DNA from: Nemertoderma westbladi
Taxonomy: Eukaryota > Xenacoelomorpha > Nemertodermatida > Nemertodermatidae
Direction of reading: 5' to 3'
Assembly (NCBI GenBank): GCA_032718475.1
Contig: JAUCBJ010000069.1
Span: 92,332 to 156,331, forward strand
DNA: 64,000 nucleotides
Shown here: positions 38,101 through 50,900 of the stretch, piece after piece
Layout of the letters: every line of letters starts with the position of its first letter
Numbering within the stretch: position 1 is the stretch's first letter
The notes under the pieces: model-generated
Databases searched by the model: none
Seen by the model: the letters and a program-made list of their open reading frames with translations, nothing else
Told to the model about the DNA's origin: nothing
Translations under genes and position numbers: made by a program

Positions 38101-38441
38101 GCCGGTCGATATATAATATATTCAATAGTCATAATGATAAGCTGACTTACTTGTTTGGCCGACTACTCAGTATCCATCTTAGCGGGGAAGATTGTATTGA
38201 ACTATACAAGGTATATATGATGAACTCATGGAAAGTAGGCTTACCTTCATTAATATCATTGGCAACCCACCTATATAAACTAAATCTTTGCATCCGCAAT
38301 TGCAAATTCCCATACCTCCTGAACTCGTTGACTCCAGAGGAACACTTTTGCAGCCTATACTTCCAATCAATATTAAACAATGCCGACGCCCCATACAGTA
38401 CTAAAATGGATCTAATCCGCGAGTTTACACTGACAGTCTAA
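35109..38441 (+). CDS. LINE ORF2: APE endonuclease and reverse transcriptase
   Basis: This encodes 1110 aa. The frame opens after a TAA at 35061. The first ATG is 35109, inside ORF1. A second ATG at 35184, with A at -3, lies 10 bases past the ORF1 stop and would give 1085 aa. The endonuclease (about 75-335) has all expected active-site motifs: TYNCQG (Asn81), LQEHW (Glu108), GDTN (Asp234, Asn236), YIDH (Asp301) and SDH (Asp328, His329). It should nick target DNA to free a primer. A basic linker follows. The reverse transcriptase (about 600-890) has LDLSSAFDKV (motif A, Asp720), GVRQGGVLSPLLFN (motif B) and YADD (motif C, Asp821 and Asp822). No RNase H and no clear CCHC knuckle are seen in the last 200 residues. 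All catalytic residues are present and there is no break, so it is predicted functional. Confidence 0.95.
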   Translation: MGLIDKYQETNKNIRIIAIIFKSNTMKILGNGYNDKLSLNTNKPQKEMKVLPVSNIALENMTPHEEIPSAISERLNIMTYNCQGYLRNKLYIDKLLMENNPDILVLQEHWLNPREAEYHFNPGNTFPNYAVVNYSIAHGMLINKPRVRGEGGVALMVKENILQYCSTIHSNSDRIKAIRLQGKYANDIGIACIYLPADCKQDGNREEYIKVLSELALLIEDCEDIALPLIIAGDTNGSIGRHDKYMRGPDKYSEFGMIFEKQIVSSYNLIVTDMTIKGSGNEYTYYFKSKDGTTSRSSYIDHILIPQNIEDNHLESKVFDEDHTNRSDHVPLQAIFTFNQVTSAIPAKHRHKQLKDIFYFNKATPEAINNYKSDIVNKLTTINQDIASSRNPEIMLKKLMDTLMESSKRNIPYIRVHQKKKRHHMDRKNCSISNKFELQKCEKKLKEAKKIYKRHGGISDTESHLHYMQCYLEHRALLKSNQQSMYHSYNSHIKELAESTRNPKHFWKLIKMVKPRKPMSPTAADTLHNELKSHFNSDNPTEAPQPSDHTHTCPSNINPVYNDSKQANKFVTALTIEENIKELNKGKTGDYYNIQSEHLHYGSSHILCKFIADIFNQMNYSGECPKILCTGLMLAVPKPSKNQKLQIAPENNSRMITILATLAKLWEITIKGDMKEILKTNDLQMGYKENLSSESAYLTVNNLIKYFNKKNSPIYMLSLDLSSAFDKVSYHKLFDKLRQTKLNNKLVNAIESYYRNSLAFLNCDGYIHSEGIHLGQGVRQGGVLSPLLFNFYIAEMVNEIVNSGLGIHLGHQSFSIVSYADDIIVLANSIHDIEALTNILTNSLTELNLKINIKKTHFIVSNPDSSMSIGESLKIIGDTLFSEPTCTYMGLPLPGTDKNLKDLFTSKIWMNCSMLSSRGLKPNSVSLNVTATIWRSVCIPSITYGSSSLSTKLIDDVGTTCRKGMRSILHAGNYIKNKVLNVLFGSADLSNTILAHQCRSIYNIFNSHNDKLTYLFGRLLSIHLSGEDCIELYKVYMMNSWKVGLPSLISLATHLYKLNLCIRNCKFPYLLNSLTPEEHFCSLYFQSILNNADAPYSTKMDLIREFTLTV

Positions 38442-38492
38442 ATATGTTCACTGTATTCGAATGAGACCCATATAGATCTTAATTCTAGATAT

Positions 38493-38542
38493 ATATCTGT
38501 TCTAGATCTTAGCTTACATATCTGTTCTAGATCTTAGCTTAC
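38493..38542 (+). repeat. Tandem 25-bp duplication in LINE 3' UTR
   Basis: Two perfect copies of a 25-base unit beginning ATATCTGTTCTAGATC lie end to end (38493-38517 and 38518-38542). A related AGATCTTAATTCTAGATA precedes them. This could be replication slippage and might vary among copies of the element. Confidence 0.88.
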
Positions 38543-38674
38543 ATTAGCTACGCCGTATTATAATATTATAATTGCATAATTTTAATAATAATGGTATAAT
38601 TGTATGTAACTTTTGTAAATTATTGTCTGTTTATTTTATTTCATATCGTCAGACCATTTTACTAATTATAGCCA

Positions 38675-38690
38675 CCGGGGCGTAATCCGG
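38675..38690 (+). other. Short hairpin next to the LINE tail
   Basis: CCGG at 38675-38678 can pair with CCGG at 38687-38690 across an 8-base loop containing CGTAAT. It directly abuts the (AAT)n tail. Several LINE families need a 3' stem-loop for template recognition, so such a role is plausible. The stem is only four GC pairs, hence modest confidence. Confidence 0.45.
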
Positions 38691-38691
38691 G

Positions 38692-38712
38692 AATAATAAT
38701 AATAATAATAAT
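38692..38712 (+). repeat. (AAT)7 tail of the LINE
   Basis: Seven AAT units follow the G at 38691, and the last (38710-38712) can also be read as the AAT of the satellite CACAATGG. Such short microsatellite tails replace poly(A) in several APE LINE families and are made during target-primed reverse transcription. Confidence 0.9.
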
Positions 38713-38715
38713 GGC
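38710..38715. repeat. Target-site duplication, right copy (AATGGC)
   Basis: The satellite resumes exactly where it was interrupted at 27963, continuing GGCTACTCTATAC. Joining the two flanks restores one normal CGCTCCACAATGG monomer. The preceding base differs between sides (C on the left, T on the right), which caps the duplication at six bases. Confidence 0.8.
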
Positions 38716-39599
38716 TACTCTATACAACACAAGGTGCTATTTAACCTAAAACCTCACTGCCACACGGCTACTCTATACAACACAAGGTTGCTATTTAACC
38801 TAAAACCTCGCTGCCACACGGCTACTCTATACAACACAAGGTGCTATTTAACCTAAAACCTCGCTGTCACACGGCTACTATACAACACAAGGTGCTATTT
38901 AACCTAAAACCTCGCTCCACAATGGCTACTCTATACAACACAAGGTTGCTATTTAACCTAAAACCTCGCTCCACAATGGCTACTCTACACAACACAAGGT
39001 GCTATTTAACCTAAAACCTCGCTCCACAATGGCTACTCTATACAACACAAGGTTGCTATTTAACCTAAAACCTCGCTCCACAATGGCTACTCTACACAAC
39101 ACAAGGTGCTATTTAACCTAAAACCTCGCTCCACAATGGCTACTCTATACAACACAAGGTGCTATTTAACCTAAAACCTCGCTGTCACACGGCTACTCTA
39201 TACAACACAAGGTTGCTATTTAACCTAAAACCTCGCTCCACAATGGCTACTCTACAACACAAGGTGCTATTTAACCTAAAACCTCACTGCCACACGGCTA
39301 CTCTATACAACACAAGGTGCTATTTAACCTAAAACCTCGCTCCACAATGGCTACTCTATACAACACAAGGTTGCTATTTAACCTAAAACCTCGCTCCACA
39401 ATGGCTACTCTATACAACACAAGGTTGCTATTTAACCTAAAACCTCGCTCCACAATGGCTACTCTATACAACACAAGGTTGCTATTTAACCTAAAACCTC
39501 GCTCCACAATGGCTACTCTACACAACACAAGGTGCTATTTAACCTAAAACCTCGCTCCACAATGGCTACTCTATACAACACAAGGTTGCTATTTAACCT

Positions 39600-40370
39600 A
39601 AAACCTCGCTGTCACACGGCTACTATACAACACAAGGTGCTATTTAACCTAAAACCTCGCTCCACAATGGCTACTCTATACAACACAAGGTTGCTATTTA
39701 ACCTAAAACCTCGCTCCACAATGGCTACTCTACACAACACAAGGTGCTATTTAACCTAAAACCTCGCTGTCACACGGCTACTCTACACAACACAAGGTGC
39801 TATTTAACCTAAAACCTCGCTCTCACACGGCTACTCTATACAACACAAGGTGCTATTTAACCTAAAACCTCGCTGTCACACGGCTACTATACAACACAAG
39901 GTGCTATTTAACCTAAAACCTCGCTCCACAATGGCTACTCTATACAACACAAGGTTGCTATTTAACCTAAAACCTCGCTCCACAATGGCTACTCTACACA
40001 ACACAAGGTGCTATTTAACCTAAAACCTCGCTGTCACACGGCTACTCTACACAACACAAGGTGCTATTTAACCTAAAACCTCGCTCTCACACGGCTACTC
40101 TATACAACACAAGGTGCTATTTAACCTAAAACCTCGCTGTCACACGGCTACTCTACACAACACAAGGTGCTATTTAACCTAAAACCTCGCTCTCACACGG
40201 CTACTCTATACAACACAAGGTGCTATTTAACCTAAAACCTCGCTGTCACACGGCTACTATACAACACAAGGTGCTATTTAACCTAAAACCTCGCTCCACA
40301 ATGGCTACTCTATACAACACAAGGTTGCTATTTAACCTAAAACCTCGCTCCACAATGGCTACTCTACACA
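39600..40370. repeat. 264-bp five-monomer higher-order repeat
   Basis: The five-monomer order CGCTGTC with CTACTATACAAC, CGCTCC long, CGCTCC with CTACACAAC, CGCTGTC with CTACACAAC, CGCTCTC recurs. The marker TACTATAC stands at 39621, 39885 and 40255: first spacing 264, second 370, which is 264 plus two further monomers. Confidence 0.8.
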
Positions 40371-43139
40371 ACACAAGGTGCTATTTAACCTAAAACCTCG
40401 CTCCACAATGGCTACTCTATACAACACAAGGTTGCTATTTAACCTAAAACCTCGCTGCCACACGGCTACTCTATACAACACAAGGTTGCTATTTAACCTA
40501 AAACCTCGCTCCACAATGGCTACTCTACACAACACAAGGTGCTATTTAACCTAAAACCTCACTGTCACACGGCTACTCTATACAACACAAGGTTGCTATT
40601 TAACCTAAAACCTCGCTCCACAATGGCTACTCTATACAACACAAGGTGCTATTTAACCTAAAACCTCACTGCCACACGGCTACTCTATACAACACAAGGT
40701 TGCTATTTAACCTAAAACCTCGCTCCACAATGGCTACTCTATACAACACAAGGTTGCTATTTAACCTAAAACCTCACTGCCACACGGCTACTCTATACAA
40801 CACAAGGTTGCTATTTAACCTAAAACCACGCTCCACAATGGCTACTCTACAACACAAGGTGCTATTTAACCTAAAACCTCGCTGCCACACGGCTACTCTA
40901 TACAACACAAGGTGCTATTTAACCTAAAACCTCGCTCCACAATGGCTACTCTATACAACACAAGGTTGCTATTTAACCTAAAACCTCACTGCCACACGGC
41001 TACTCTACACAACACAAGGTGCTATTTAACCTAAAACCTCGCTCTCACACGGCTACTCTATACAACACAAGGTGCTATTTAACCTAAAACCCCGCTCCAC
41101 AATGGCTACTCTACAACACAAGGTTGCTATTTAACCTAAAACCTCGCTGTCACACGGCTACTCTATACAACACAAGGTGCTATTTAACCTAAAACCTCAC
41201 TGTCACACGGCTACTCTATACAACACAAGGTGCTATTTAACCTAAAACCTCGCTGTCACACGGCTACTCTATACAACACAAGGTTGCTATTTAACCTAAA
41301 ACCTCGCTCCACAATGGCTACTCTATACAACACAAGGTTGCTATTTAACCTAAAACCTCGCTGCCACACGGCTACTCTATACAACACAAGGTTGCTATTT
41401 AACCTAAAACCCCGCTGCCACACGGCTACTCTACAACACAAGGTTGCTATTTAACCTAAAACCTCGCTCCACAATGGCTACTCTATACAACACAAGGTTG
41501 CTATTTAACCTAAAACCTCACTGTCACACGGCTACTCTACAACACAAGGTTGCTATTTAACCTAAAACCTCACTGTCACACGGCTACTCTATACAACACA
41601 AGGTTGCTATTTAACCTAAAACCTCACTGTCACACGGCTACTCTATACAACACAAGGTTGCTATTTAACCTAAAACCTCACTGTCACACGGCTACTCTAT
41701 ACAACACAAGGTGCTATTTAACCTAAAACCTCGCTGTCACACGGCTACTCTATACAACACAAGGTTGCTATTTAACCTAAAACCTCACTGTCACACGGCT
41801 ACTCTACAACACAAGGTTGCTATTTAACCTAAAACCTCACTGTCACACGGCTACTCTATACAACACAAGGTTGCTATTTAACCTAAAACCTCGCTCCACA
41901 ATGGCTACTCTACAACACAAGGTTGCTATTTAACCTAAAACCTCACTGTCACACGGCTACTCTACAACACAAGGTGCTATTTAACCTAAAACCTCGCTGT
42001 CACACGGCTACTCTACAACACAAGGTTGCTATTTAACCTAAAACCTCGCTCCACAATGGCTACTCTATACAACACAAGGTTGCTATTTAACCTAAAACCT
42101 CGCTGCCACACGGCTACTCTATACAACACAAGGTGCTATTTAACCTAAAACCTCGCTCTCACACGGCTACTCTACAACACAAGGTTGCTATTTAACCTAA
42201 AACCTCACTGTCACACGGCTACTCTATACAACACAAGGTGCTATTTAACCTAAAACCTCACTGTCACACGGCTACTCTCTACAACACAAGGTTGCTATTT
42301 AACCTAAAACCTCGCTCTCACACGGCTACTCTACAACACAAGGTTGCTATTTAACCTAAAACCTCGCTCTCACACGGCTACTCTACAACACAAGGTTGCT
42401 ATTTAACCTAAAACCTCGCTCCACAATGGCTACTCTATACAACACAAGGTTGCTATTTAACCTAAAACCTCACTGTCACACGGCTACTCTCTACAACACA
42501 AGGTTGCTATTTAACCTAAAACCTCGCTCTCACACGGCTACTCTATACAACACAAGGTTGCTATTTAACCTAAAACCTCACTGTCACACGGCTACTCTAT
42601 ACAACACAAGGTTGCTATTTAACCTAAAACCTCGCTGCCACACGGCTACTCTATACAACACAAGGTGCTATTTAACCTAAAACCTCGCTCTCACACGGCT
42701 ACTCTACAACACAAGGTTGCTATTTAACCTAAAACCTCGCTCCACAATGGCTATTCTATACAACACAAGGTTGCTATTTAACCTAAAACCTCGCTGCCAC
42801 ACGGCTACTCTATACAACACAAGGTTGCTATTTAACCTAAAACCTCGCTGCCACACGGCTACTCTATACAACACAAGGTGCTATTTAACCTAAAACCTCA
42901 CTGCCACACGGCTACTCTACAACACAAGGTGCTATTTAACCTAAAACCTCGCTCCACAATGGCTACTCTATACAACACAAGGTTGCTATTTAACCTAAAA
43001 CCTCACTGTCACACGGCTACTCTATACAACACAAGGTTGCTATTTAACCTAAAACCTCGCTCTCACACGGCTACTCTCTACAACACAAGGTTCTATTTAA
43101 CCTAAAACCTCGCTGCCACACGGCTACTCTCTACAACAC

Positions 43140-44900
43140 AAGGTGCTATTTAACCTAAAACCTCGCTGTCACACGGCTACTCTACACAACACAAGGTTGC
43201 TATTTAACCTAAAACCTCGCTCCACAATGGCTACTCTACAACACAAGGTGCTATTTAACCTAAAACCTCGCTGTCACACGGCTACTCTACACAACACAAG
43301 GTTGCTATTTAACCTAAAACCTCGCTCCACAATGGCTACTCTACAACACAAGGTGCTATTTAACCTAAAACCTCACTGTCACACGGCTACTATACAACAC
43401 AAGGTGCTATTTAACCTAAAACCTCGCTGTCACACGGCTACTCTATACAACACAAGGTTGCTATTTAACCTAAAACCTCGCTGTCACACGGCTACTCTAT
43501 ACAACACAAGGTGCTATTTAACCTAAAACCTCGCTCCACAATGGCTACTCTATACAACACAAGGTTGCTATTTAACCTAAAACCTCGCTCCCACACGGCT
43601 ACTCTATACAACACAAGGTGCTATTTAACCTAAAACCTCGCTGCCACACGGCTACTCTACAACACAAGATGCTATTTAACCTAAAACCTCGCTCCACAAT
43701 GGCTACTCTATACAACACAAGGTTGCTATTTAACCTAAAACCTCGCTCCACAATGGCTACTCTACAACACAAGGTGCTATTTAACCTAAAACCTCGCTGT
43801 CACACGGCTACTCTACACAACACAAGGTGCTATTTAACCTAAAACCTCGCTGTCACACGGCTACTCTACACAACACAAGGTTGCTATTTAACCTAAAACC
43901 TCGCTCCACAATGGCTACTCTACAACACAAGGTGCTATTTAACCTAAAACCTCACTGTCACACGGCTACTATACAACACAAGGTGCTATTTAACCTAAAA
44001 CCTCGCTGTCACACGGCTACTCTATACAACACAAGGTTGCTATTTAACCTAAAACCTCGCTGTCACACGGCTACTCTATACAACACAAGGTGCTATTTAA
44101 CCTAAAACCTCGCTCCACAATGGCTACTCTATACAACACAAGATGCTATTTAACCTAAAACCTCGCTCCACAATGGCTACTCTATACAACACAAGGTGCT
44201 ATTTAACCTAAAACCTCGCTCCACAATGGCTACTCTATACAACACAAGATGCTATTTAACCTAAAACCTCGCTCCACAATGGCTACTCTATACAACACAA
44301 GGTGCTATTTAACCTAAAACCTCACTGTCACACGGCTACTATACAACACAAGGTGCTATTTAACCTAAAACCTCGCTCCACAATGGCTACTCTATACAAC
44401 ACAAGGTGCTATTTAACCTAAAACCTCACTGTCACACGGCTACTATACAACACAAGGTGCTATTTAACCTAAAACCTCGCTCCACAATGGCTACTCTATA
44501 CAACACAAGATGCTATTTAACCTAAAACCTCGCTCCACAATGGCTACTCTATACAACACAAGGTGCTATTTAACCTAAAACCTCGCTCCACAATGGCTAC
44601 TCTATACAACACAAGGTTCTATTTAACCTAAAACCTCGCTCCACAATGGCTACTCTATACAACACAAGGTGCTATTTAACCTAAAACCTCGCTGTCACAC
44701 GGCTACTCTATACAACACAAGGTTGCTATTTAACCTAAAACCTCGCTCCACAATGGCTACTCTACAACACAAGGTGCTATTTAACCTAAAACCTCACTGT
44801 CACACGGCTACTATACAACACAAGGTGCTATTTAACCTAAAACCTCGCTGTCACACGGCTACTCTATACAACACAAGGTTCTATTTAACCTAAAACCTCG
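43140..44900. repeat. Local satellite duplications marked by CTACTATACAAC and AAGATGC
   Basis: The variant CACTGTC monomer with CTACTATACAAC appears at 43387, 43966, 44336, 44440 and 44808. The first two lie in a matching multi-monomer context 579 bp apart. Between them and to the right, AAGATGC (A for G in block 4) recurs near 43668, 44141, 44248 and 44508. This indicates repeated recent local copying. Confidence 0.75.
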
Positions 44901-47900
44901 CTGCCACACGGCTACTCTATACAACACAAGGTGCTATTTAACCTAAAACCTCACTGCCACACGGCTACTCTATACAACACAAGGTTGCTATTTAACCTAA
45001 AACCTCGCTCCACAATGGCTACTCTATACAACACAAGGTGCTATTTAACCTAAAACCTCGCTCCACAATGGCTACTCTATACAACACAAGGTGCTATTTA
45101 ACCTAAAACCTCACTGCCACACGGCTACTCTATACAACACAAGGTGCTATTTAACCTAAAACCTCGCTCCACAATGGCTACTCTATACAACACAAGGTGC
45201 TATTTAACCTAAAACCTCGCTCCACAATGGCTACTCTATACAACACAAGGTTGCTATTTAACCTAAAACCTCGCTCCACAATGGCTACTCTATACAACAC
45301 AAGGTGCTATTTAACCTAAAACCTCGCTCCACAATGGCTACTCTATACAACACAAGGTGCTATTTAACCTAAAACCTCACTGCCACACGGCTACTCTATA
45401 ACACAAGGTGCTATTTAACCTAAAACCTCGCTGCCACACGGCTACTCTATACAACACAAGGTGCTATTTAACCTAAAACCTCGCTCCACAATGGCTACTC
45501 TATACAACACAAGGTTGCTATTTAACCTAAAACCTCGCTCCACAATGGCTACTCTATGCAACACAAGGTGCTATTTAACCTAAAACCTCGCTCCACAATG
45601 GCTACTCTATACAACACAAGGTGCTATTTAACCTAAAACCTCACTGCCACACGGCTACTCTATACAACACAAGGTGCTATTTAACCTAAAACCTCGCTCC
45701 ACAATGGCTACTCTATACAACACAAGGTTGCTATTTAACCTAAAACCCCGCTCTCACACGGCTACTCTATACAACACAAGGTTGCTATTTAACCTAAAAC
45801 CCCGCTCTCACACGGCTACTCTATATAACACAAGGTTGCTATTTAACCTAAAACCTCGCTGTCACACGGCTACTCTACACAACACAAGGTGCTATTTAAC
45901 CTAAAACCTCGCTGCCACACGGCTACTCTATACAACACAAGGTGCTATTTAACCTAAAACCTCACTGTCACACGGCTACTCTATACAACACAAGGTGCTA
46001 TTTAACCTAAAACCTCGCTGCCACACGGCTACTCTATACAACACAAGGTGCTATTTAACCTAAAACCTCGCTGCCATACGGCTACTCTACAACACAAGGT
46101 TGCTATTTAACCTAAAACCTCGCTCTCACACGGCTACTCTATACAACACAAGGTGCTATTTAACCTAAAACCTCGCTCCACAATGGCTACTCTCTACAAC
46201 ACAAGGTTGCTATTTAACCTAAAACCTCGCTCCACAATGGCTACTCTACAACACAAGGTGCTATTTAACCTAAAACCTCGCTCCACAATGGCTACTCTAT
46301 ACAACACAAGGTTGCTATTTAACCTAAAACCTCGCTGCCATACGGCTACTCTATACAACACAAGGTTGCTATTTAACCTAAAACCTCACTGCCACACGGC
46401 TACTCTACACAACACAAGGTTGCTATTTAACCTAAAACCTCGCTCCACAATGGCTACTCTATACAACACAAGGTTGCTATTTAACCTAAAACCTCGCTCC
46501 ACAATGGCTACTCTACAACACAAGGTTGCTATTTAACCTAAAACCTCGCTGCCATACGGCTACTCTACACAACACAAGGTTGCTATTTAACCTAAAACCT
46601 CGCTCCACAATGGCTACTCTATACAACACAAGGTTGCTATTTAACCTAAAACCTCGCTCCACAATGGCTACTCTACAACACAAGGTTGCTATTTAACCTA
46701 AAACCTCGCTGCCATACGGCTACTCTACAACACAAGGTTGCTATTTAACCTAAAACCTCGCTCCACAATGGCTACTCTATACAACACAAGGTGCTATTTA
46801 ACCTAAAACCTCACTGTCACACGGCTACTCTATACAACACAAGGTTGCTATTTAACCTAAAACCTCGCTGTCACACGGCTACTCTATACAACACAAGGTG
46901 CTATTTAACCTAAAACCTCACTGTCACACGGCTACTCTATACAACACAAGGTTCTATTTAACCTAAAACCTCACTGTCACACGGCTACTCTATACAACAC
47001 AAGGTGCTATTTAACCTAAAACCTCGCTGCCACACGGCTACTCTATACAACACAAGGTTGCTATTTAACCTAAAACCTCGCTCCACAATGGCTACTCTAT
47101 ACAACACAAGGTTCTATTTAACCTAAAACCTCACTGTCACACGGCTACTCTATACAACACAAGGTTGCTATTTAACCTAAAACCTCGCTCCACAATGGCT
47201 ACTCTATACAACACAAGGTTCTATTTAACCTAAAACCTCACTGTCACACGGCTACTCTATACAACACAAGGTTCTATTTAACCTAAAAACTCCGCTGCCA
47301 CACGGCTACTCTATACAACACAAGGTGCTATTTAACCTAAAACCTCGCTCCACAATGGCTACTCTATACAACACAAGGTTCTATTTAACCTAAAACCTCA
47401 CTGTCACACGGCTACTCTATACAACACAAGGTGCTATTTAACCTAAAACCCCGCTGCCACACGGCTACTCTATACAACACAAGGTTGCTATTTAACCTAA
47501 AACCTCGCTGCCACACGGCTACTCTATACAACACAAGGTGCTATTTAACCTAAAACCTCACTGTCACACGGCTACTCTATACAACACAAGGTGCTATTTA
47601 ACCTAAAACCTCGCTGCCACACGGCTACTCTATACAACACAAGGTTCTATTTAACCTAAAACCTCACTGTCACACGGCTACTCTATACAACACAAGGTTC
47701 TATTTAACCTAAAACCCCGCTGCCACACGGCTACTCTATACAACACAAGGTGCTATTTAACCTAAAACCTCGCTGCCACACGGCTACTCTATACAACACA
47801 AGGTGCTATTTAACCTAAAACCTCGCTGTCACACGGCTACTCTATACAACACAAGGTGCTATTTAACCTAAAACCTCGCTCCACAATGGCTACTCTATAC

Positions 47901-50900
47901 AACACAAGGTGCTATTTAACCTAAAACCTCGCTGCCACACGGCTACTCTATACAACACAAGGTGCTATTTAACCTAAAACCTCGCTGTCACACGGCTACT
48001 CTATACAACACAAGGTGCTATTTAACCTAAAACCTCGCTCCACAATGGCTACTCTATACAACACAAGGTGCTATTTAACCTAAAACCTCGCTCCACAATG
48101 GCTACTCTATACAACACAAGGTGCTATTTAACCTAAAACCTCGCTCCACAATGGCTACTCTATACAACACAAGGTTGCTATTTAACCTAAAACCTCGCTG
48201 CCACACGGCTACTCTATACAACACAAGGTGCTATTTAACCTAAAACCTCGCTGTCACACGGCTACTCTATACAACACAAGGTGCTATTTAACCTAAAACC
48301 TCGCTGCCACACGGCTACTCTATACAACACAAGGTGCTATTTAACCTAAAACCTCGCTCCACAATGGCTACTCTATACAACACAAGGTTGCTATTTAACC
48401 TAAAACCTCGCTGCCACACGGCTACTCTATACAACACAAGGTGCTATTTAACCTAAAACCTCACTGTCACATGGCTACTCTATACAACACAAGGTGCTAT
48501 TTAACCTAAAACCTCGCTGTCACACGGCTACTCTATACAACACAAGGTGCTATTTAACCTAAAACCTCGCTCCACAATGGCTACTCTATACAACACAAGG
48601 TTGCTATTTAACCTAAAACCTCGCTGCCATACGGCTACTCTACAACACAAGGTTGCTATTTAACCTAAAACCTCGCTCTCACACGGCTACTCTATACAAC
48701 ACAAGGTGCTATTTAACCTAAAACCCCGCTCCACAATGGCTACTCTATACAACACAAGGTGCTATTTAACCTAAAACCTCACTGTCACACGGCTACTCTA
48801 TACAACACAAGGTGCTATTTAACCTAAAACCTCACTGTCACACGGCTACTCTATACAACACAAGGTGCTATTTAACCTAAAACCCCGCTGCCACACGGCT
48901 ACTCTATACAACACAAGGTGCTATTTAACCTAAAACCTCGCTCCACAATGGCTACTCTATACAACACAAGGTTGCTATTTAACCTAAAACCTCGCTGTCA
49001 CACGGCTACTCTATACAACACAAGGTGCTATTTAACCTAAAACCTCGCTGCCACACGGCTACTCTATACAACACAAGGTGCTATTTAACCTAAAACCTCG
49101 CTGCCATACGGCTACTCTACAACACAAGGTTGCTATTTAACCTAAAACCTCACTGTCACACGGCTACTCTATACAACACAAGGTGCTATTTAACCTAAAA
49201 CCTCGCTGTCACACGGCTACTCTATACAACACAAGGTGCTATTTAACCTAAAACCCCGCTCCACAATGGCTACTCTATACAACACAAGGTGCTATTTAAC
49301 CTAAAACCTCGCTCCACAATGGCTACTCTATACAACACAAGGTTGCTATTTAACCTAAAACCTCGCTGTCACACGGCTACTCTATACAACACAAGGTGCT
49401 ATTTAACCTAAAACCTCGCTGCCACACGGCTACTCTATACAACACAAGGTGCTATTTAACCTAAAACCCCGCTCCACAATGGCTACTCTATACAACACAA
49501 GGTGCTATTTAACCTAAAACCTCGCTCCACAATGGCTACTCTATACAACACAAGGTTGCTATTTAACCTAAAACCTCGCTGCCACACGGCTACTCTACAA
49601 CACAAGGTGCTATTTAACCTAAAACCTCGCTGCCATACGGCTACTCTACAACACAAGGTTGCTATTTAACCTAAAACCTCGCTCTCACACGGCTACTCTA
49701 TACAACACAAGGTGCTATTTAACCTAAAACCTCGCTCCACAATGGCTTCTCTATACAACACAAGGTGCTATTTAACCTAAAACCTCGCTCCACAATGGCT
49801 ACTCTACAACACAAGGTGCTATTTAACCTAAAACCTCGCTCCACAATGGCTACTCTATACAACACAAGGTTGCTATTTAACCTAAAACCTCGCTGTCACA
49901 CGGCTACTCTACACAACACAAGGTGCTATTTAACCTAAAACCTCGCTGCCACACGGCTACTCTATACAACACAAGGTGCTATTTAACCTAAAACCTCACT
50001 GTCACACGGCTACTCTATACAACACAAGGTGCTATTTAACCTAAAACCTCGCTGCCACACGGCTACTCTATACAACACAAGGTGCTATTTAACCTAAAAC
50101 CTCGCTGCCATACGGCTACTCTACAACACAAGGTTGCTATTTAACCTAAAACCTCGCTCTCACACGGCTACTCTATACAACACAAGGTGCTATTTAACCT
50201 AAAACCTCGCTCCACAATGGCTACTATATACAACACAAGGTGCTATTTAACCTAAAACCTCGCTCCACAATGGCTACTCTCTACAACACAAGGTTGCTAT
50301 TTAACCTAAAACCTCGCTGCCATACGGCTACTCTATACAACACAAGGTTGCTATTTAACCTAAAACAGCACTGTCACACGGCTACTCTATACAACACAAG
50401 GTGCTATTTAACCTAAAACCTCGCTCCACAATGGCTACTCTCTACAACACAAGGTTGCTATTTAACCTAAAACAGCACTGTCACACGGCTACTCTATACA
50501 ACACAAGGTGCTATTTAACCTAAAACCTCGCTCCACAATGGCTACTCTACAACACAAGGTGCTATTTAACCTAAAACCTCACTGTCACACGGCTACTCTA
50601 TACAACACAAGGTGCTATTTAACCTAAAACCTCGCTGCCACACGGCTACTCTATACAACACAAGGTGCTATTTAACCTAAAACCTCGCTGCCATACGGCT
50701 ACTCTACAACACAAGGTTGCTATTTAACCTAAAACCTCGCTCTCACACGGCTACTCTATACAACACAAGGTGCTATTTAACCTAAAACCTCGCTCCACAA
50801 TGGCTACTATATACAACACAAGGTGCTATTTAACCTAAAACCTCACTGCCACACGGCTACTCTATACAACACAAGGTGCTATTTAACCTAAAACCTCGCT

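Larger units (their letters stand above)
38442..38691 (+). other. LINE 3' UTR
   Basis: This is a noncoding AT-rich stretch of 250 bases between the ORF2 stop and the tail, with no ORF of note. It contains a tandem 25-bp duplication, an AT-rich stretch (38555-38640) and a short GC-rich hairpin next to the tail. I see no canonical AATAAA. The UTR likely carries the signal by which the element's reverse transcriptase recognises its own RNA. Confidence 0.8.
27964..38709 (+). mobile_element. Full-length APE-type non-LTR retrotransposon (LINE)
   Basis: This is a 10.7 kb insertion in the satellite with every hallmark of a complete LINE. It has a short 5' leader, a long ORF1, an ORF2 with apurinic-type endonuclease then reverse transcriptase, a 3' UTR, an (AAT)n tail and a short target-site duplication. 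There are no terminal repeats, and no integrase, RNase H or tyrosine recombinase. Both ORFs are open over their whole length, so the copy is probably young and may be active. The endonuclease/RT order, lack of RNase H and microsatellite tail fit the broad CR1/L2/Rex1-like part of the APE elements, but I cannot fix the clade without an RT tree. ORF1 is several times longer than the usual LINE ORF1 (commonly a few hundred residues). Confidence 0.95.

Noticed and set aside
37900-38441. RNase H domain at the end of ORF2
   Set aside because: No DEDD-type motif order is visible in the roughly 200 residues after the reverse transcriptase.
38442-38709. Long terminal repeat or DNA-transposon inverted repeat at the element ends
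   Set aside because: The two ends share only a 9-base string in direct orientation. The AAT tail, small target duplication and APE/RT proteins define a LINE.
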